The notes below the pieces were generated by a model that was not told the origin of the DNA, made no database searches, and saw nothing but the letters and a program-made list of their open reading frames with translations. From Bdellovibrionales bacterium (GTDB taxonomy: Bacteria > Bdellovibrionota > Bdellovibrionia > Bdellovibrionales > UBA1609), in assembly GCA_016716765.1 (NCBI GenBank), contig JADJVA010000025.1, positions 744,001 to 808,000 on the forward strand: a DNA stretch of 64,000 nt, given 5' to 3'. Position numbers and translations under genes: made by a program. Shown here piece after piece: positions 51,804 to 60,543 of the stretch (position 1 is the stretch's first letter; every line of letters begins with the position of its first letter).

Positions 51804-53303
51804 ATGCGAAGATTTGAATTGGAGTTAGTTCACAATTATAGGAATCGCTTTGTCGGTCGGCACCGGTTGAAGGGTCGTTCAACCGTTACATTGGGCTCAT
51901 CTCGAGATGCGGATATTCATCTTTTGGGAGAGGATGTTAGCGGGGTTCATGCCATTCTTGAAAAAAATGATAAGGGTTGGAAGATTTCAGACATGGGCAG
52001 CGATAAGGGCACTTGGATTGAAAAGCGGCCCATTGTGGAGCAGACAATTAGCTCCCCAACTCTGGTTAGTATAGGCGGGCACACGATTAACATTATTCCC
52101 CGAGAGATAAATTTGACTCTGTTCTCATCTGAACAAACCAATTCGGAGATAGCACCTGGATCAAAGATTTTTCACCAGGTGATTGTAAAGAAGGATGGCT
52201 TCGTACAAGAGACATTGTTATTGGATTTGGATACTCCATACCGAATGATGTTGGCTGATAAGGAAATGAGTTTTAACTGCCCAGAGGATCACAAGTGGAC
52301 CAGTCAAAACTTTGGTAACATTGTTATTCAGCAGAGGAGAGTGGGTACACGGGTTGATATTGGTTATGATAAAGATAACTCAGAGGAGCCGTTTTTTGAT
52401 TCCAATCTCAAGTTTTCTCTTATGGTCGCAGCAGCCCTGGGGTTTATTATCTCGATTATTCTCATTCTCGAAATGAGAAAGCCATCAGATTCGATGGCTG
52501 TTAAACCGGATGCGAATAATTTCACGCGTATGATTTTCGATGCAAAGACACTCAAAAGCAAAAGAGAGCAAGCAACCAAGGCCACAAAGACCATTGTCGG
52601 GGAATCTAAATCGATGGGCTCTGAGGGGCTAAAGCCAACATCTTCTCAGCAGGGCAAACGCCCAGAGATTTCTCAAGTTGCCGCAAAAGTTGTGACCAAG
52701 ATTCGCGCTGCCGGACTCTCTCAACTTATAGGAAAGATATCGAAGCGCGCCGCGACTACGGCCAACTATATCGAATCTGTTGGTCGGGCACCGGATTCTG
52801 TTCCCAGTGGACCGGCCCTAGGTGTAGCTGGAACGGCCGCAATCAAACCTGGTGCTAAGGTTGGAACTCAGGCCTACCGAGTAGATGGGGTTGCAACATC
52901 GGGTAAGGGTGGAGGCTCTGCTGAGTATAAGGGAAGCGGCGGTTTGAGTATAGGAAATGTAGGGAACGCCACAGTGGGTGTGATTGAAGAGGAGACGGAA
53001 GTGGACGGGGGCTTGGATAAGGACGTTATATCGGGTGTAATCAAAACCCAGATTGGACAGATTCGATACTGCTATGAACGTCAGTTAAGTGCGAGTCCTG
53101 ATCTTTATGGAAAGGTGTTAATTAAATTTACGATTGGTGAAACGGGATCGGTTGTTTCGCAGTCAATTGGATCGACAACGCTTGGTAACGCCATGGTTGA
53201 GGGATGTATTTTGAGGCGTGTATCAGGATGGCGGTTTCCCAAGCCAAAGGGTGGGACAGCTGTCGTCGTGACGTATCCATTCCTATTTAAGGCAACGAAT
53301 TAA
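51804..53303 (+). CDS. FHA protein with AgmX/PglI C-terminal domain (GltG/PglI-like)
   Basis: 499 aa from ATG 51804 (AAGGTGAGG upstream; GTG 51795 is an alternative). An N-terminal FHA domain (about 10-95: TLGSSRDADIHL, SGVHAIL, DMGSDKGTWI) would bind phosphothreonine in the cytoplasm. One TM helix (about 208-228, LMVAAALGFIISIILIL). A long flexible periplasmic linker rich in Lys, Ala and Gly. The TonB-like C-terminal domain (about 405-499) shows IRYCYERQL, LYGKVLIKFTIGETGSV, CILRRVSGWRFPKPKGG and VVTYPFLFKA, the AgmX/PglI C-terminal domain. It bridges inner membrane and periplasm as GltG does in Myxococcus. Confidence 0.85.
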   Translation: MRRFELELVHNYRNRFVGRHRLKGRSTVTLGSSRDADIHLLGEDVSGVHAILEKNDKGWKISDMGSDKGTWIEKRPIVEQTISSPTLVSIGGHTINIIPREINLTLFSSEQTNSEIAPGSKIFHQVIVKKDGFVQETLLLDLDTPYRMMLADKEMSFNCPEDHKWTSQNFGNIVIQQRRVGTRVDIGYDKDNSEEPFFDSNLKFSLMVAAALGFIISIILILEMRKPSDSMAVKPDANNFTRMIFDAKTLKSKREQATKATKTIVGESKSMGSEGLKPTSSQQGKRPEISQVAAKVVTKIRAAGLSQLIGKISKRAATTANYIESVGRAPDSVPSGPALGVAGTAAIKPGAKVGTQAYRVDGVATSGKGGGSAEYKGSGGLSIGNVGNATVGVIEEETEVDGGLDKDVISGVIKTQIGQIRYCYERQLSASPDLYGKVLIKFTIGETGSVVSQSIGSTTLGNAMVEGCILRRVSGWRFPKPKGGTAVVVTYPFLFKATN

Positions 53304-53375
53304 ACTTCTCTCTCGCCGAGAGAACGAGTGGGTTCATGCTGATAAGATGGAATGGCAAAGCCTGAAGGAGGGCTT

Positions 53376-54203
53376 ATGCGCTCAATGTATGTGTTCAGAT
53401 TATGGCTTGTACTGTTAAATTTTGGATGTCTTGGAGTTCAGTCTTCAGATGGGGTTGCAGAAGCCCAGGGCAAAAAAGACACTAAGGCTTTGGTTCAAAC
53501 TGAAGATCAAGCAAAGAAGCAGAATCAAGGATCAACTCCACCGAAGGGTGCCGGCCAGGATTCTGAGAGATTGAATATTCAAGATTTGGAACAAAAATAT
53601 TGGGCTCCTAAAGATACGAGTTTTAGCGTCGTTCAAAATCGCGCTTATACCAAAGAGAAACGGTTTTCAGGTTCTTTGCAGTATGGACCGATTATCAATG
53701 ATGCCTTTAATGAGGGCTACAATCTTGGGCTGAAGGCCAACTATTTTTGGAATGAACGAACTGGCGCACAAGTCGAATATGTGTCCTTCAATATTTCTGA
53801 TAATTCGACGGTGAGAGGCTTTAGCAATCAATACGGAGGGGTGAGACCCAATATTGGTCGAGTCACTTCGATGTGGGGAGTTGGCTACAACTGGGTTCCC
53901 ATCTACGCAAAGATGAGTCTATTGGGAGAGAGAATTATCTACTTTGATATGGCCATAACACCAACGATAGGGATGATGAACTATGAAAAAACCACCAAGG
54001 GTGGAGACAAGAGTGGCAGTTCAGTCGCCTATGGATTTGATATCTCTCAATATTACTTTCTGAACAAGCACATTGCAATTCGCGCTGATCTACAAAATCG
54101 CTGGTGGACGGAAGAGGTTTTGGACTGGAACTACGGCACACATCAAAAGAATCAGACGACGAATTCGACGGTATTTTTTATTGGAGTGACTTATTACCAC
54201 TAA
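53376..54203 (+). CDS. Outer-membrane beta-barrel protein of the gliding-cluster family
   Basis: 275 aa from ATG 53376 (GGAGG 5 nt upstream; ATG 53352 has none). Signal sequence over about residues 1-32. A polar Lys/Gln-rich linker precedes the barrel, which opens with FSVVQNRAYTKEKRFSGSLQ and continues with NLGLKANYFWNERTGAQVEY and WGVGYNWVPIYAKMSLL, ending FFIGVTYYH. The opening matches the barrel family shared by Myxococcus and Bdellovibrio near gliding genes (as in GltA/GltB-type porin-like proteins). Likely the outer-membrane part of the complex. Confidence 0.75.
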   Translation: MRSMYVFRLWLVLLNFGCLGVQSSDGVAEAQGKKDTKALVQTEDQAKKQNQGSTPPKGAGQDSERLNIQDLEQKYWAPKDTSFSVVQNRAYTKEKRFSGSLQYGPIINDAFNEGYNLGLKANYFWNERTGAQVEYVSFNISDNSTVRGFSNQYGGVRPNIGRVTSMWGVGYNWVPIYAKMSLLGERIIYFDMAITPTIGMMNYEKTTKGGDKSGSSVAYGFDISQYYFLNKHIAIRADLQNRWWTEEVLDWNYGTHQKNQTTNSTVFFIGVTYYH

Positions 54204-54213
54204 GGAGCAATCC

Positions 54214-54708
54214 ATGAGAAAATGGTATTTGAGTGGTATCACGAGTTGTCTCGTTTTAGGGGCTAGTGGGCCCAGTTTTGCTCGGGAAATTGCCGCCGAT
54301 GGATCCCTCGAAGAGGCGAGAAAGGCCCAGGTGGTATCTCAAGTCTCAACGGAGCGAACTTGGAAGGAGCTCAAATCGAAAGCACAGAATTTGTGGACAA
54401 GCTATTTTGGTGATCAAGAAAAGACCGATCGAGAGACCGTAAAAAAACCATCGAAAGCTGAAGACTCAAATTTGAAACGCCCGATTGCAGATTCGAGTTC
54501 ACAAGCCTCGAGCGCTCAGGTTCCGAACGCTCAAGCGCCGTCCCAAGCACTCAGGCTCCGAATGTCTCCCCAACTCCGCCTGCAAATAATATCACCCCTG
54601 TTACGGAAGCCCCCAACGACCTTCCAAAATATCAAATTCAAGATAAGGGAATCTCTCGTGCGGAGATCCAATCGGTTAAGCAAAAAATTCAAGAAAACAA
54701 TTCGATAA
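54214..54708 (+). pseudogene. 5' part of a frameshifted exported TPR protein
   Basis: ATG 54214 with AAGGAGC upstream starts a protein with signal peptide SCLVLGASGPSFA. The frame makes sense to about SSAQVPNAQAPSQA (near 54548), then turns into basic nonsense (RLRMSPQLRLQ...) until 54708. In the -1 frame the sequence continues sensibly as STQAPNVSPTPPANN and runs straight into the frame of the next entry. A single missing base at about 54545-54555 explains this. The nearby A7 run (54441-54447) cannot be the site, because a stop (54459) follows it in the new frame. Confidence 0.75.
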
Positions 54709-54710
54709 AG

Positions 54711-56846
54711 ATGACCTCTCCCGGCCGGCTAGGAACGAGTCAATTGCCAACAAAGGCCGGAGGAGCACCTCAATATGATTTCTATGAATCAAAAAAATCG
54801 GCAGGGAAAAAGGTCTCCGTTAAGGACCTAAAAATTAAAAAGAAAGCGATTCCTCTATTGGATATTGGAGAAGAACCATCTATCTCTGCACAGAGTATGA
54901 TAGACCTCGCGTTTTCTGTGTTCAATCCAAAGTACTCGCAGCCAAAGCCGCTACAGCAACCTGATGGTTACAGTCGCTCAGAGGCCCGCAGTTGGATGAA
55001 GAAGAAACCCATGATGCTTGGCCCATTTGATTACAAAAGTATTAGAAAGGGCTTGGTTGACGGGTATCCAGTCACTCGCGAAATGGTGGATAAAATTGTT
55101 CTTAAAGAGCTTGAGGATACAAAAATTGTCGAACTTTCTGTTCGGCCTTTGAACAAAGATGAAAAGGCCATGTTGACGGCTCTCATTATGAATCGAAAAG
55201 GAGACAAATGTCATTTGGTAATTGGCCTCTTAGATGACCTCTCAAAGAAAAAGCCCTTTATTGATGAGGCTTCCTTTGAGTTGGGGATTTGCGCTCAAAA
55301 ATTAAAGCTTTATTCTCAAGCCTTCTCCCGCTTGATTAAAGTCATTGAAGCGGAGGACCCCGTCATGGCTCCACAAGCCATTTCGACTTTAGCTGCTGAT
55401 TTGCCAGCTGAGTATGAAGTCAAGATGACGAAAGTTCTAGATGGTCTAAAAAACAAGGCACTTATTCCGGAATCGAGCCGAGATGATGTCAACTACGTGA
55501 TCGGAAAGGGCTCTTTTAAGCAAAAAAAATATGAATTGGCCATTTCGAGCGCTCAGAAAGTAAGTGAGAAGAACAAGAGATACATTCAAGCTCGTTACTT
55601 GTTGGGAATTTCGGAATATGCCGCAGACAAAGGGCAGGCTGGAATGAAGACCCTCCTCTCCTTGCGAGAGTGGATGGCAAAAAAGGCCAAATCTGATAAG
55701 AATGTGAGTTCGCTCATGGCCATCAATATGGCCCGAATCTATTTCAATCTTGGTGATTATAAAAACTCACTCGAAGAGTACAAGAAAATAGGCAAGGATC
55801 ATCCAGTATGGCTTCAAGGTTTGATCGAACAGGGATGGGCGCAGGTCCTTGTCGGAGATAACTCGGGAGCTATCGGTAATATGCATTCCCTGCATAGTCC
55901 GTATTTTAAGGCCGTCTACAAACCAGAGTCCTATGTGGTTCGCTCTATTGGATATCTGAATATTTGCCAATATGGAGATGCATATAAATCTCTCCATCGA
56001 ATGGAGCAGGAGCATCTTCCCTGGGCAAAAGCCATGGAAGACTATTTGGCGAGAAAGAAGACTCCCGGGGAGTACTACGACACCATCAAAAACTATCTCC
56101 GTGCCGCAAGCTCCTCAAATATAGATGGGCTGCCGTCTCAAATTGTTCGGGAAATGGGGCGAAGCCGAGATTTTCTCAATTATCAGACAGGCATCAATGA
56201 AAAGGTAGACGAAGGGGACCGTTATCCTGGAGTTCCTGCCCAATTGGCTTTGGGAGTAAAAGACATTCAGACTCGAATGAACCGAGCGAAGACTCGCTAT
56301 GCAGCAACGATGCTTAACTTGGAAAAGGCGAAAAAAGATCCTGCTTTGGCGAAGAATGTGAACGAGTGGACCGCCCAAAAACACAACGACTATGATTTGA
56401 TGGTTGGTTATAAGTTTCAACTCAATATGCTCGACGAAAGTAAAAGAAAATTATCAACTTTTCAAATGAAATCAATTTCTCAACTCAACGATGAAAAAGG
56501 CCAATTGCGCGAGGCGGCCGGAGTCGCGATTGGAAAGCGTATTGTTGAGATGAAAAGCGAAGTGAAAAGGTATTTAGAGAACAATGAGCTTTTGCGCTAT
56601 GAAATCTTTGCGGGAGCTGGCGAGAACATTCGCTATCAGGTTGCAGGTGGAGAAACAGCTCCAGCTAATCGAGTGCCAGCCAACGTTAAGCCGACGAAAA
56701 TATTGAATTGGGAATTCGATGGAGAGTATTGGGAAGATGAAATCGGAAACTATCGGAGCCAGGCTCAAGATAATTGTCCTCAAAAAGGAAAGATCGGAGC
56801 AGGTGGTTCTTCAGGAGTTCAAACATTTAATGCAGAATCTAAGTAG
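54711..56846 (+). CDS. Main part of a frameshifted TPR protein of the Glt-like cluster
   Basis: 711 aa from the first ATG after the shift, but this ATG has no ribosome site and the same frame is open and protein-like back to about 54545, so the intact product would be about 877 aa with the 54214 start. TPR-like helices fill the chain (CHLVIGLLDDLSKKKPFIDE, YIQARYLLGISEYAADKGQ, INMARIYFNLGDYKNSLEEY). The C-terminal 150 residues are Lys/Glu-rich helical, then a Pro/Gly tail. Likely a periplasmic scaffold like the TPR proteins of the Glt machinery. Confidence 0.75.
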   Translation: MTSPGRLGTSQLPTKAGGAPQYDFYESKKSAGKKVSVKDLKIKKKAIPLLDIGEEPSISAQSMIDLAFSVFNPKYSQPKPLQQPDGYSRSEARSWMKKKPMMLGPFDYKSIRKGLVDGYPVTREMVDKIVLKELEDTKIVELSVRPLNKDEKAMLTALIMNRKGDKCHLVIGLLDDLSKKKPFIDEASFELGICAQKLKLYSQAFSRLIKVIEAEDPVMAPQAISTLAADLPAEYEVKMTKVLDGLKNKALIPESSRDDVNYVIGKGSFKQKKYELAISSAQKVSEKNKRYIQARYLLGISEYAADKGQAGMKTLLSLREWMAKKAKSDKNVSSLMAINMARIYFNLGDYKNSLEEYKKIGKDHPVWLQGLIEQGWAQVLVGDNSGAIGNMHSLHSPYFKAVYKPESYVVRSIGYLNICQYGDAYKSLHRMEQEHLPWAKAMEDYLARKKTPGEYYDTIKNYLRAASSSNIDGLPSQIVREMGRSRDFLNYQTGINEKVDEGDRYPGVPAQLALGVKDIQTRMNRAKTRYAATMLNLEKAKKDPALAKNVNEWTAQKHNDYDLMVGYKFQLNMLDESKRKLSTFQMKSISQLNDEKGQLREAAGVAIGKRIVEMKSEVKRYLENNELLRYEIFAGAGENIRYQVAGGETAPANRVPANVKPTKILNWEFDGEYWEDEIGNYRSQAQDNCPQKGKIGAGGSSGVQTFNAESK

Positions 56847-56854
56847 GGGGAATC

Positions 56855-57118
56855 ATGAAGTACGTTACGTTGGCAGTTATGGCTCTTTGGATTTCATTTT
56901 CAGTCGAAGCTAAAACTGACATTGAGTCAAATCTTGAGTTGTTAAAAAAGAACGAAGAAAACAGTAAGGAAAATTTTGAGCAATACAAAAAAAATCTCGA
57001 AATAGTTCGTCAAAATGAACAAGAGGCCATCAAGGCAGAGAAAGACTTGGCGGATAAAAAGAGGCAACTTCAGAAAAATGACAAGGACTTTGAAAAGAAT
57101 AAAATCGCACTGGATTAA
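56855..57118 (+). CDS. Exported coiled-coil protein, 5' part before an in-frame TAA
   Basis: 87 aa from ATG 56855 with GGGGGAA upstream. Signal peptide KYVTLAVMALWISFSVEA. The mature chain is a highly charged coiled coil (NLELLKKNEENSKENFEQYK). It ends at TAA 57116-57118, after which the same frame continues for 122 codons of the same coiled-coil character. Probably one ~210-aa periplasmic coiled-coil protein interrupted by a nonsense codon. Last gene of the Glt-like cluster. Confidence 0.6.
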   Translation: MKYVTLAVMALWISFSVEAKTDIESNLELLKKNEENSKENFEQYKKNLEIVRQNEQEAIKAEKDLADKKRQLQKNDKDFEKNKIALD

Positions 57119-57487
57119 GTGAAAATCAAAATATTCGAGATGAAAAATTTGGAGAAGAAGAAGCTGGCCGAAGAGGAAAAGGAACTTGAAAAGCTCAAGG
57201 AACTTCTAGCAAAAATGGAAAAAAATAAAGCGCAAAGAGAAGCCAATTTGAAGTCCTACGACTTGAAAGCCGCAGAGATTGATCAGGAGAAAGCGGATTG
57301 GGACAGTCAAAGAAAAATCATGGGAGAGTTACTCACTGAAATTGACAAGAAGGAAATCAAAGCCAAAGAGGCCCATGAAAAATGGGGAACAAAACGTAAA
57401 TCCTACGAAAAAGAATCGGCTCGGTGGGAAAATGAGCATAAACTGGCTGTCAAATCCCGAACTGAATTTCGTAAAATGGCTGAATGA
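57119..57487 (+). pseudogene. Coiled-coil protein, 3' part after the in-frame TAA
   Basis: The frame is the same as the preceding entry and starts with GTG directly after its TAA, with no ribosome site. 122 residues of Lys/Glu-rich coiled coil (LEKKKLAEEEKELEKLKELL, AKEAHEKWGTKRKSYEKE). It is either the separated C-terminal part of one protein (nonsense mutation or sequencing error) or reached by stop-codon readthrough. Confidence 0.55.
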
Positions 57488-57790
57488 GTTTAGCGATTAG
57501 AAATTTTATGCCCTATTTATAAAATAGTCACGACGACGCGCATGCGGATGTGGACCTACATCTCTCAGGCTGCCGTTTCAAGGCTCCCCCTTTATCACAG
57601 TAAAATGAATGAGATTCTGTTCGCGATGACTGTGAATTTCTGAATCAAGCACACCCGAAATATCGGAACGCTTTTTGCACATGTTTGTCGAGCATTCGGA
57701 CCTCACGGATAAGGAGGCGTCTCGTTTTCTGGCAAATATGGTTTAGTTAGGGTGTTGATCTCAAAATTTTTTGGAGAAAGAGAACAGAAA
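57488..57790. other. Intergenic region with a possible coding remnant
   Basis: About 300 nt after the gliding cluster. It contains the weak A/T dyad CTATTT/AAATAG (57513-57527), which could end the cluster transcript, and the short dyad GATGT/ACATC shortly after it. A 36-codon frame (57636-57746) is described separately. Confidence 0.4.
57636..57746 (+). pseudogene. Possible C-terminal coding remnant
   Basis: A frame without its own ribosome site reads ISESSTPEISERFLHMFVEH followed by SDLTDKEASRFLANMV and a stop. It looks like the helical C-terminus of a protein (SERFLHMFVEHSDLTDKEA), with a stop in frame just upstream. It may be what is left of a deleted gene; not recognised and easily chance. 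Confidence 0.2.
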
Positions 57791-58330
57791 GTGAAAAAAG
57801 CAAAGAGAGAACCAAGATATTGGCTGATAAAGTCTGAGGCAAATGTTTTTTCAATCGATGATTTGAAGCGATCGAAGAGGACGCGTTGGGAGGGGGTTCG
57901 TAACTATCAGGCCCGTAATTTTATGATGAGAGAAATGAACCTTGGTGATCAGGTTCTGTTTTATCACTCCAACGCAAATCCTTCGGGAATTGTGGGAGTC
58001 GCCGAGGTTTCTGCTCCTCATCAGCCTGATCCCACGGCTCTTCAAATCGGATCAGATTATTTTGAGCCAAGGGCCACTCTTGATAATCCCATTTGGTATT
58101 GCGTCGAGATTGCTTTTAAATGCAAATTTCCAAATCTCATGAGTCTCGATTTTCTGCGCCAAATTCCTGAACTGAGCGAAATGATGGTTCTAAGGAAGGG
58201 ATCTCGCCTATCTATTCAGCCGGTATCTCAAGAGGAATTCCAGACCATTGTCGCTCACTCGACCAATAAACCTACCGGAGTTGCTGGCAGGGAGGTTGCC
58301 ATTAAGAAGAGTAAGGGTAAAAATATTTGA
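57791..58330 (+). CDS. EVE-domain protein
   Basis: 179 aa from GTG 57791 (AGAG 8 nt upstream and GGAG further up; in-frame TTG 57752 is an alternative). The whole chain is an EVE domain of the thymocyte nuclear protein 1/YTH-like PUA superfamily: YWLIKSEANVFSIDDL, TRWEGVRNYQARNFMMREM, GDQVLFYHSNANPSGIVGVA, EISxxxYPDP-equivalent APHQPDP, and MSLDFLRQIPEL. EVE domains read modified bases in nucleic acids. A basic tail (KKSKGKNI) would help binding. Monocistronic between the gliding cluster and the propeller gene. Confidence 0.9.
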   Translation: MKKAKREPRYWLIKSEANVFSIDDLKRSKRTRWEGVRNYQARNFMMREMNLGDQVLFYHSNANPSGIVGVAEVSAPHQPDPTALQIGSDYFEPRATLDNPIWYCVEIAFKCKFPNLMSLDFLRQIPELSEMMVLRKGSRLSIQPVSQEEFQTIVAHSTNKPTGVAGREVAIKKSKGKNI

Positions 58331-58380
58331 AGGCAGCTTTTTGTGGATCAGTTTGGTCTTGGTAGAAGGAGTCCCGTTCA

Positions 58381-59421
58381 GTGAAGGAGTGGCTAAAGGA
58401 TAACTGGGCTCGAATCACGGTCGGGATACTTTTGGTCTTGGTGATATCATCCGGGCTTCTTTATTTTCTTGGAGTCCCGCTTTGGGAAGCAAGCAAGAGA
58501 GGAATCGGCGATTTTGAAGGCCAGATTGTCTATTCAAGGACAATGAAGGATTTCGTCGATCTTTCGCCAAGAGAGTTGGTAAAAGAAGTATTCATTCTGG
58601 ATATGAAGACAGGTCGGAATCGGCAACTGACGGATCACGGAACGGTGACGCTTCGTCCTGAAATTTTGCCTCAGAGTCCATGGCTCGCTTATACGTCCTT
58701 TGTTTTTCATGCCAAAGAGAAAATTAAAAATGCAGATTTATTTGTTTATAATTTACTCACCCGCGAACGAAAGATTTTGTCCTATAAGAAAGGCCTGAAC
58801 CTTTCGGGGAGTTTTGCTCCGGACGGAAGGGAAATCTATTACACGATTCGTCAGGGGCGTTTACTTGATGTTTTCAGAATTGGAATCGATGGACGTGGAT
58901 TTAAGCGAGTCACACGGGGACGTCGCGCTTCTCGGAATTCAAGTCGTCTCACTCAGAGTTCCGAGCCTGCGATTTCTCCTGAAGGTGACAGAATGGCTTT
59001 TGTATCAGATCGAGACGGGAGGCCGACGCTTTACATTCGTGATCTTAAAACTGGGAATGACGTGAGAATTCTGTTTGCTGGCGTGTACAACACTCGGCCG
59101 CGGTGGTCTCGAGATGGACGGCGTTTGGTCTTTCAGGGTTATCTCAAAGGTCATTTCGATATTTTTGTCATTGAAGCCAGCGGGAAAAATCTTTTGAAAA
59201 TCTCTCGATCAAGAAATCCGGCGGGACTACCAGCAAACAATGAGTCTCCCGATTTTTCTCCTGATGGAAAGCACATTGTCTTTACGAGTGATCGCACCGG
59301 GTACAATCAAATTTACGTAATTGACGTAGATGGAAAAAATACTCGCCGCCTCACCTTTGATACCTTTCATTATTATCAGCCTAAGTGGATTCCAAAAATA
59401 CTCCCGACTGAAAATCAGTAA
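58381..59421 (+). CDS. Membrane-anchored TolB-like beta-propeller (PD40 repeats)
   Basis: 346 aa, GTG start. A single N-terminal TM helix (about 12-33, ITVGILLVLVISSGLLYFLG), then PD40/WD40-like repeats, each with S/FSPDG-type turns: GSFAPDGREIYY, PAISPEGDRMAFVSDRDG, PRWSRDGRRLVFQG, PDFSPDGKHIVFTSDRTGYN. The repeats match the TolB/DPP-IV N-terminal propeller. It probably faces the periplasm. Unlike TolB there is no N-terminal alpha/beta domain. Possible protein-protein scaffold. The gene converges on the glycosyltransferase operon. Confidence 0.8.
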   Translation: MKEWLKDNWARITVGILLVLVISSGLLYFLGVPLWEASKRGIGDFEGQIVYSRTMKDFVDLSPRELVKEVFILDMKTGRNRQLTDHGTVTLRPEILPQSPWLAYTSFVFHAKEKIKNADLFVYNLLTRERKILSYKKGLNLSGSFAPDGREIYYTIRQGRLLDVFRIGIDGRGFKRVTRGRRASRNSSRLTQSSEPAISPEGDRMAFVSDRDGRPTLYIRDLKTGNDVRILFAGVYNTRPRWSRDGRRLVFQGYLKGHFDIFVIEASGKNLLKISRSRNPAGLPANNESPDFSPDGKHIVFTSDRTGYNQIYVIDVDGKNTRRLTFDTFHYYQPKWIPKILPTENQ

Positions 59422-59445
59422 ACCCAAAGCGCCTATCTGCTATGA

Positions 59446-59496
59446 ATAAACTGGCCCTCTTGATGTTGGGAACAAGAATCAAGAAGGCCAGTTTAT
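59446..59496. terminator. Bidirectional hairpin terminator between convergent genes
   Basis: 19-nt arms 59446-59464 (ATAAACTGGCCCTCTTGAT) and 59478-59496 pair at 18 of 19 positions with a 13-nt loop. A-rich on one side and T-rich on the other (AAACTGGCC...GGCCAGTTT), as for terminators working in both directions. The right arm overlaps the last codons and stop of the glycosyltransferase gene. Confidence 0.7.
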
Positions 59497-60543
59497 CAGC
59501 GTTTCAATGAACTCCGCCGCCTCCCTCGCCCCATCGCACGGCAGACTGTACCCGCGAAATCGTGAATACAAGTTCTCAATTCTTAGTTTTAAGTTGCCTA
59601 AATCCAAACGGGGCAGATCATCCTCTTCGAGATGTATGCCGACATCAAGTTCTTCAATCAATTTTGCATTGATCCATTGCTCGGAGTGTCCAGAAAGGGG
59701 GACAACAATCAAGGGAATTTTTCTTTTCAATCCTTCGCTTATCGAGCTAAACCCGCCATTCGATATAATGAGGTCGGCCTGGTTGAGAAAGTCAGTATTA
59801 TTTCTCAATTCCTCTCGCGGAGGAGGTTTTTGGAGGATGACCCCATTGAGGAGAACCGCAATATCTTCAGAAAAGCGCGTCAGATCCTTGTTGAGTCCAG
59901 ATCCTGTTGTGACGGTTGCTATTCGCAGAGGCTTCTGAATTTTGATTGATTCCTTTATTTGATTTCTGACAATGGGACTGATACTTTTGAATTTAGAACT
60001 CCTTGAATTCTGTTTGCTCGGCAAGGGCCATGGACTCAATACCCAATTGGGAACAATTCCTTGAAATATCGAGTCAAGGCTTTCAACCAGACAAAAGTGC
60101 GCCCATTTAGAGCGAGGGAGATTTTTTCTCTTTAAGACTTCTCTGAGAATATGATTCGAATTATTCAAAGTTAAGATTGTTGAGTCGAGAAAAATTCTTG
60201 GAAGGATCCCGTATATCGAGTCATAGACAAGGATTGTTGGTCGCTTTTTTCTGACCAAATTAAATATCTTCAATTCATTAAAAAATGATATTTTGGCAAA
60301 TTGGAATCCCAAAGTAAGGAGAGAAAAAATACCGAGCTTTTGGTACCTGATAGGCTCCAGGGGAATCAGTTCCCTTATGAGCTTTCGGTCCTTGAAGAAT
60401 TCCATCCCGATTCCAAAAGTTGCAACGTCACATTGTATTCCTTTAGAGGACAAAACCTCGATGATGGAGAGGCATCGGGTGGAATTTCCAAGGCCAACTC
60501 CAGAAACAACAAATAGGACTGAACTCTTATTTATTACGGACAT
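59479..60543 (-). CDS. MurG/MJ1255-like glycosyltransferase
   Basis: 354 aa from ATG 60543, inside the end of the preceding methyltransferase gene (TTG 60561 is possible). N-domain: SVLFVVSGVGLGNSTRCLSI, the Gly-rich donor or acceptor loop of GT-B enzymes of the MJ1255/VC2487 and MurG group. C-domain: LIISNGGFSSISEGLKRKIP and IVVPLSGHSEQWINAKLIEE, the classical nucleotide-sugar-binding region of family 28. Last gene of a minus-strand glycan operon. Donor and acceptor unknown. Confidence 0.75.
   Translation of the reverse strand: MSVINKSSVLFVVSGVGLGNSTRCLSIIEVLSSKGIQCDVATFGIGMEFFKDRKLIRELIPLEPIRYQKLGIFSLLTLGFQFAKISFFNELKIFNLVRKKRPTILVYDSIYGILPRIFLDSTILTLNNSNHILREVLKRKNLPRSKWAHFCLVESLDSIFQGIVPNWVLSPWPLPSKQNSRSSKFKSISPIVRNQIKESIKIQKPLRIATVTTGSGLNKDLTRFSEDIAVLLNGVILQKPPPREELRNNTDFLNQADLIISNGGFSSISEGLKRKIPLIVVPLSGHSEQWINAKLIEELDVGIHLEEDDLPRLDLGNLKLRIENLYSRFRGYSLPCDGAREAAEFIETLINWPS

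Noticed and set aside
54441..54447. A7 run as a programmed -1 frameshift site for the split TPR gene
   Set aside because: The -1 frame meets a stop at 54459 just after it, so the shift must lie further downstream.
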